A stretch of DNA of 14,790 nucleotides from an uncultured Akkermansia sp. (GTDB taxonomy: Bacteria; Verrucomicrobiota; Verrucomicrobiia; Verrucomicrobiales; Akkermansiaceae). A model generated the notes under the pieces. That model was not told where the DNA came from, searched no databases, and saw only the letters and a program-made list of their open reading frames with translations. The stretch lies in contig CAAFXA010000172.1 in assembly GCA_900766865.1 (NCBI GenBank), positions 1 to 14,790 of the forward strand, in the 5' to 3' direction. Made by a program: the position numbers and the translations under genes. Position 1 is the stretch's first letter; each line of letters opens with the position of its first letter. Shown here piece by piece: positions 7,240 through 14,200 of this stretch.

Positions 7240-7264
7240 TTTATTTAATACGAACGATTCCGCC

Positions 7265-8182
7265 ATGAGAACCGCTCTGCCCGCACTGCTTATCCTGCCG
7301 CTGCTACTGTGCTGCGGCTGCAAGGAAGCCACACCGCAGACGAATCCACCGGTGGTACAGCTGGCAACTACGCCGTACTTTAACGGAGCCAATGCCTATG
7401 CGCATTGCAATTATCTGTGCTTCCTCGGGCCGCGCCCCAGCACTTCCCCAGCCTATGCGCAACAGATTGCCTACCTGAGCAAACATCTTCAGGCTGCCGG
7501 CTGGCAGGTAGTGGAACAGCCCTTCACCCTGTCCAACGGGATGAAAATGGTCAATCTCCACGCTACCTTCGGCAATACAAAAGACACGCGCCCCATCCTG
7601 GTCAGCTGCCATATCGACACCAAAACCGGCATCAGCGAGAACTTTGTGGGAGCTGATGATGGCGCAAGCGCCGCCGCTGCCATGCTGGAACTGGCCCGTA
7701 TTCTTGCTTCTACTCCGCAGAAGGCCGCCGGGGTGGAACTTGTCTTCTTTGACGGAGAGGAATCCTTTGGCCGGCATATGACAGAACAGGATGGCCTTTA
7801 CGGCTCTCGCTACGATGTCATGCGCCGAGGCGATGACGGCCTGCCCCGCTACCAGATTAACCTCGATATGGTGGGCGGCCGCAACAAGACCATTGCTGTT
7901 CCGCTGGCAGACACAGGAGAAGAAATGCTTGCTCTGTATGAAGACGTGATTACAGAACTGAAGCTTTCGCCCAAACGCTGGGTCGGCCATCCCGGTAGTT
8001 ATCTGGACGACCACATCCCCTTCGAGCGCGCAGGAGTAAAGACGCTCAACCTCATCGCCAACTTTACCGGTAGCAGCTGGTGGCACACTGAGCGCGACAA
8101 CATGGAGCGCATCTGCCCCCAATCTCTCGCAGAAACCGGCAATGTTGTCCTTGCCCTGCTGGAGAAGCTCCTCAGCAAGTAA
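7265..8182 (+). CDS. Predicted lipoprotein M28 metallopeptidase, glutaminyl-peptide cyclotransferase-like
   Basis: The 305-residue protein begins with a basic start, a hydrophobic core and LLLCCGC, so it is probably lipidated at Cys19 although the lipobox is not canonical. The M28 zinc site is intact: His116-x-Asp118 in SCHIDTK, Asp132 in FVGADDGAS, Glu165-Glu166 in FFDGEE, Asp201 in NLDMVGG, Asp249-His250 in DDHIPF and Trp273-His274 in SSWWHTERDN. The blocks DGEESF, QDGLYGSR, DDHIPFERAGVKTLNLI and WHTxxDN closely follow animal-type glutaminyl cyclases, which turn N-terminal Gln into pyroglutamate. GADDGAS is instead more like the two-zinc aminopeptidases of M28, where QC has GATDSA. The enzyme would act on peptides outside the cytoplasm. 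It follows parB by 25 bases and faces the autotransporter gene. Cyclase is favoured over aminopeptidase, with moderate confidence. Confidence 0.85.
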   Translation: MRTALPALLILPLLLCCGCKEATPQTNPPVVQLATTPYFNGANAYAHCNYLCFLGPRPSTSPAYAQQIAYLSKHLQAAGWQVVEQPFTLSNGMKMVNLHATFGNTKDTRPILVSCHIDTKTGISENFVGADDGASAAAAMLELARILASTPQKAAGVELVFFDGEESFGRHMTEQDGLYGSRYDVMRRGDDGLPRYQINLDMVGGRNKTIAVPLADTGEEMLALYEDVITELKLSPKRWVGHPGSYLDDHIPFERAGVKTLNLIANFTGSSWWHTERDNMERICPQSLAETGNVVLALLEKLLSK

Positions 8183-8199
8183 TATGCAGAGACAGAAAA

Positions 8200-8221
8200 A
8201 CCGGCGTTGTAAAGCGCCGGT
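8200..8221 (-). terminator. Rho-independent terminator for the autotransporter gene
   Basis: On the minus strand ACCGGCG pairs with CGCCGGT (8215-8221 with 8200-8206) around an 8-base loop, followed by a run of T (complement of the A5 at 8196-8200). It lies 66 bases beyond the stop codon at 8287. Flanking CAGAGA (8187-8192) and TCTCTG (8223-8228) can extend the structure. Confidence 0.65.
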
Positions 8222-8229
8222 CTCTCTGT

Positions 8230-8246
8230 GCGGGCAACATACCCGC
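8230..8246 (+). terminator. Second hairpin in the convergent intergenic region
   Basis: GCGGG (8230-8234) pairs with CCCGC (8242-8246) around CAACATA, followed on the plus strand by a T-rich stretch. It lies 48 bases after the metallopeptidase stop codon and could terminate the parB-peptidase transcript. The U-tract is interrupted, so support is moderate to weak. Confidence 0.35.
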
Positions 8247-8286
8247 CGCATGTTTCTGTTTACTCCCTACAGATTAAAATTTTACT

Positions 8287-11200
8287 TTAAAAATCCAACT
8301 TATAGCCCACAGTGGCATTGAAGTTAGTGTAATTGCTTCTCATCTCCACCGCCCCATCGGCAAAGATGCTGCCCTTGCCCACGGGCACAGAAATACCGGC
8401 TCCGAACTCAACGCCAAATGCCCCCAGCTCCGCACTCTCGATGTCGGCACGAGTAGCCTGCCCCAGGAAGCCCACCGAGGCATTGCTCTGGTGGTCGCCT
8501 ATATCATACTTGGCCAGGACACGGCTCTGGAAGGAACAGGGGCGATTGAGAGACTGCTGGCCCACGATGGCAGCATAGCGGGCACCAAAGCCCAGGGTCA
8601 TGGTGTCGAGGCTCTGCTTGCTGACCTGGAGAGCGGCATCGGTATTGCGCTCATTATAACCATCCACCTCTGTGTGGCGGTAGGAGATATTGAACACAGG
8701 GCTGATGCTGCGTCTGGAAGAGAGAGCATATTCGCGGCTCGCTTCATACATGAGCCCCAGCCCTATACCATCCGTCTCGCCTGTGTTGGTGTAGCTGCCG
8801 GTGGCATGATACGCTGTACGGTTCATGTCTGCCGACATCTTACCGAAGGTACCAATGACAGAGTGGCTCCACCTACCACGGGTGCAGCGACCGAAAACAC
8901 TTACATAGGTGGTGTCCATATCGCCATCCAGGTGGTCGGGGCTATTGCTCTTCAAGTCGCCGAACATACCGGTAAGAGCCACTCCAAGGGTAAGCTTCTC
9001 ATTCACCTGAATGCCGGCCCCCAGCGTGCCCCCCCAGCTGGTGAGAGTATAGCCAGCAGCCGTTCCCTCATTGCCCTGCTCAGCGCGGTTGCCCTCAGCA
9101 TTCACCCAGGCAAAATACTTATGGGAGCTACCGGGCGAACTAGTGCCCCCTCCTTTGATTGTCATAGTATCACGAGAAAAGGCACGGGTAATGCTGCGGT
9201 TACGAATAGCTCGCAACTGGCGCTCCACATCACTGCTGAGAGCCTGCCCCAGCACAGCAGACGAGGCGCCGGCCACAGCAGCAAGCGCTTCATCCGTCAT
9301 CTTACCGGCATCTACTGTATCGATAAGCCCGGCAAGTGCGCCGCCGGGGGTATTGAGCTGCGGATTCAACTCGGCATAGGCGTCGTTAAGGATTTCCAGC
9401 CCTGCGGAGCCATTGTGGCTATAGTTGTGCACTGTCACTCCCACCTTCTCCTTCACATACATGGGATTGGTACGGACTTGTAACTGAAGCTCAGAGGGAG
9501 AGGTTGCCTCACGAGCACGGCCTGCAGCATCCTGCCACACCAGTGTATGAATCATCTTCCAATCGTCAGAACGGACACCATTCTCGGCATTCACGCCATT
9601 GAGTGTGGTACTGCCGTTGTAAGCTTGGGCAAGTGTCATGATGGTGATGCTGCCTGTCGCGTGCTTCTTGAGCAAAGCATCGGATATCCCGATATTCAAA
9701 GTAGCGCCATCCAATGCCCCGGCAAAGACGCAGGAAGCCATATTACCCAGAGAGATGGACTGCGTACCCAACACACCATCAGCATTCAGTGTTACAGCAG
9801 CGGCTTCCGTCCCCAGAGTCAGCATTCCCTTGACAGTCAGGCTGTGCACATTGCTTGTACTGCTCAGCAGAGTAAGGTTCCCGGGAGTTATAATATGCCC
9901 CACGGAGCTGTCGGTATCCGCATCGGTCGCCTCCAGGCTCTCTATGGTCACGTTACCGGTCGGCCCCAGCTGCACACCAGATTTCATATTACCCAGGTGC
10001 CCCACATTCAGCAGCTCGGTTCCATCTGCAACCTCCCCGGTGTATATCAAGCCCTGCCAACCAGCACCCAGGAGAACGCCATCGGCAAGCGATAGCCCGG
10101 TCTCCAGGTCATAGGCACCCGAGCCGCTCAGAGTCACAGAACCACCAGAGGCATCCAGCTGAGAGGCTTTCAGCATGACACCGGCAGCGATGTCCATTTT
10201 CGAACGGGTAGTGCTGAGAATAAAGGGATTTCCCCTCTTATCCCCGACATTCTTTTCCAGATTCAGCTGACCGCCGTTCAACTGAATAGCGATGGCCTGC
10301 TGTCCCTTGCTGTTCTCGAAATCGGCGGCGTTGTCCTCGCTGTAGGTAACAGTATCCTCCGCGCCCACATGAAATACTCGTCCCACACCGCTGCCATAAG
10401 CATGCAATGTGCCGTCTTTTTCCAATTTGAACTCGGCGTCCGCATCATTCTCCAACTCCCAGGTAACACCATTGTCGATGATGGTACCACCTGCAACAAG
10501 CGTAATGTCCCAACATGCAGCCTCGAAACCGGATTGCCGGCCATTCGGCTGAGTGGAACTGCCCACGAAATACCCGGTTACATCCTTCACGGCATTTTCG
10601 GGGGTAAAGGTGTCCTTGTTAATCATGATGGTACCATCCAGTGTCAGGGTTGCACCAGCTTCCAGAGTAATCGTTCCCCCCAGAGAAGAAGTGCCTGCAA
10701 TGCTCAGGCTCGTGCCCGCAGATAAGGAGCTTTCTCCCTCCGTAGTAAGGCCGGCGGCAATAGATGTGCTGCCATCGGCAATGCTCAGCGAGCCGACGAC
10801 CAGGTAGTTCAGCTCGTTCTTACCACTCAGCTCCAGCTTATAGTCCTCAAGGCGCAACGAGCCTGTGCTGCTCAAGTTGGCAGCGACACTCTGTTCACGA
10901 TTTGCAAGAGTGTGGTCGAACTCACCAAGTTCCACGAGGGAGCCGCTCACGCCAAGTTTATCCAGCTCCAGAGCATAAGTGTTATCGGTCACATTCACCG
11001 TACCGCTCCAGTCGGCACCGAATATCACGCCCGCGCCGGCAGTATTGGCAAGCTTCTCCAGCGTGTATCCGCCAGCTCCGGCCAGAGTAACGTTATAGCC
11101 GTTCGCATTCAGCTTCCCAGCGTCCAGATTTGTCTCCGTTCCGACAATCTGCACCACACTGTCGGCTTCTGCGCGTATGCCCAGTGACGTCTCAAGCTCG

Positions 11201-14200
11201 TTCTTCAACTCCAATGTGCCACCATTGAGCACAATCGCAGTAGCCCGCTTGTCTTCGTAATTGGTGTATCGGGCATCATCGCTGCCGTTGTATGAGACCG
11301 AGTCACTTGCATTGACGAAAAACTCCGAACCAAGAGATGAGGCCGTGGCGTAGAGGGTGTGGCCATCGAACTCATAGGTGTTGTACCCCTGCACATTCCA
11401 CACAGGCGCAGAGTCTGCCAGCCCGGCAGCAGTACCGGTGACCAGCTCCATCGAAATACATCCGCCGGAGAGGAATCCGGAGTCTGTGGCAGTCAGGCTG
11501 TTTCCCTGCTGGTAGCTGCCGGCGGCAAGTGTTACAGCCCCCAGCTTTTCTTCATTTATCGTGATATTGCCACCCATCAACAGAGTACCGGCGTTGGCAA
11601 TCTGCCCGTTCAACACCACATTACCACCAAGAGTCAGTGTACCGCCGCTGATGGTCGTGGTACCATTCAGCTCCGTATTCTTCCAGGACGTCGTATCCAC
11701 ATTACCGCTGGCAAGCGAGGCATCGGTTGCGCTGACTTTGCCACGCCATAAGAGGCCGGTTGACACGCCGTCTCTCAATCCACCATCCAGTGTATCCCCC
11801 AGATTATAAGTTCCGCTGCCAATGAGGATGAGCTTCTCATTGGCTGCATCGATCTGCGTTGCATTCAGGCTTGTACCCACTCCCAGCAAAACACGCCCCC
11901 CCATATCAACACCCCTGATAGAGTTGGAAATAGAGGTGCTGATATTCAGCACGCCGCCATGAAGAGTTACCAAGCCACTTCCCAGAGCGGAGGCATGAGC
12001 TGTCTCCAGAATACCGCCATAAATATTGGTACCGCCGGTGTAGCTGTTGGCTGTTGCAATAGTGAGTGTTCCGGTGCCTTTTTTGGAGAGGATGGTATCA
12101 CCGCTCAGGCTGCCTGTTCCGCTGAATGTGTAGTTATTACCCAAGCTGTTGTACACGGTGACGTGCCCGGGTTTCAACGCTCCCACCAAATTCACTTCAC
12201 CGGCCGCTGTATCACCAAAGTACATAACGTGGCCATCCTCGTGCTCCACGATGTAATCGGAATCCGCAATTTCTCCTCGGGTAGACCAGTTGGCTGCATC
12301 TGTGCTCCACTCCATATTGCCGGCCCCATTGCACCAGGTATACTTGGTAATACCTGTCACAATCCAGTAAAGCGTACCCTTATCCCAGGTAAGTACACCA
12401 TTTGTCCACTGAATCGTCTCATCGTATCCATCTACCCAACCGCTTTCATCGTAGCCGGTCGACAGCAGCGCGTATCTGCCTGCGGCCAGCGGCTCATCAG
12501 ACGTCACATCCAGCAAACGCGGGTCGAGAGTTATGCTCGTATTGATGGAGAAATCCAGTGCAGCTGTCGTTGCATTATGTTCAGCGCCAATATTGAAGAC
12601 AATTTCAGCTCCATCCACCGCCAGATTGTTAACAGTGTTGAAGCCCTGCACCACCAGAGTGGTATCTCCATTCAGTGAGATTAATCTTTCCACGCTTGCA
12701 TCGCGCAGCAAGAGCGATGACTGGCTTCCCTCTGCCAGAACAAAACTACCGCTTCCTTTTAACGTCGAGCCATCCACCAGATACATCGAAGAATCCTGCG
12801 CCAGCGAAATCGCGCCATCCACGGAAAGTTCAGATTGCTCTACCAAAACTTGAGAACCGAATGTCTTCAGTTCTTTGCATCCTGTGAACAAAGAAGCATC
12901 CGTTACGGACAGCGCGGACGAATCCATAAACACGTTGCCGTTCACTGTCAACGTGGAATTATCCGCTACGTCCATCGAGGAAGCAGACATCAGAGTCATT
13001 TTCCCGAAGGTAAGCGTTGAGTTTTCGGCAGTCGCCTGAAGCTGAATAGCAACCACATTGTCGGCGGTCAGCTTGCTGTTGTCAGCTATCCGGAAACGAC
13101 TGCCAAGGAGCCCCATTTCATCTTCTACTGTCAGAGCAGACTTCCCGGTGAGGATGAACTCCCCGGACGATGAAAAATCTTCGCCAACAGTTATTATACT
13201 TTCCTTCTCCAACAGCAGGCTACCATTTGCGAGCGATAAATTAGCGCGATTCAACTCAGCAGAACTTCCATTGGTGAACACGACGGAGCCGGATTGCGCT
13301 CCGGAGTCGTAATCATTATTCAACTCAACCGACACTTGCGCTCTATTCTCTGATGATTCGACGAAAATGAGGGCATCATCAAAAGTAATAGTTTTGCCTT
13401 CTGCGGCAGAAAGCGTTAACATTTTCTGCCCATAGACAGCATCTTCACTCACCCTCAGATGGATATCAGTCAGATTATCGGAATCTCCCTTAAAGAGAAT
13501 ATTCTCATTGTTGCAGATTTCCACACAACCTTCTGCAAAGATGGCAGCTCCCGCTTCCGCCTTATTATTCCGGAACAGAACATCAGCGGCATTATTGACG
13601 ATAGAGACCTTGGAATTGTGGCCAAATGCAGCAATAACCCCGCCGTAACGAGCCTCGTTATTCTCAAACAGGAGCGAGCCGGTATTATCTGCTATTATCA
13701 ATTCACTGTTATTCAGAGTAATTGCACCGCCATCATCTTTGGTTTCACTTCCAACAAAGCGAATTTCCCCCTTATTGTCCGACAATGTTACAGTAGACCC
13801 GGCATTCGCATAAATAGCACCGCACAGAGATGCCGGATATTCTGTCAGATTCCGGGAATGGAGCCCCCCGGAGTCATTGCCAGTAATCAACATAGAAGAG
13901 TCATTCAGATGTACATCACTCTTCAGCGAGTTGCTTCCAACCACAGCGAGACTCGATTTGGCTGTCAGATTCAGAGCCCCATTGAATTCTGCATTTTCAA
14001 CATATACCGAGCTGCCTTCAAAATTCAGCTCATCGGACGACACCTGGCCATCACGCACCTCCAGATGACCGCCCTTAAATTCCACAGAATAATCCGCGTG
14101 GAGCGAAGATTCATTGAAAAGTTCAACCGTAGAATAGGAAGTGAAAGAGCCCCCGACATCTATGCTGCTTTTTCCGGACATCTGCAAGCGGCCATTAAAC

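Noticed and set aside
8491..9483. Plus-strand open frame of 330 codons opposite the autotransporter barrel
   Set aside because: The opposite strand encodes a complete conserved beta-barrel. The antisense product shows no recognisable motif and no promoter.
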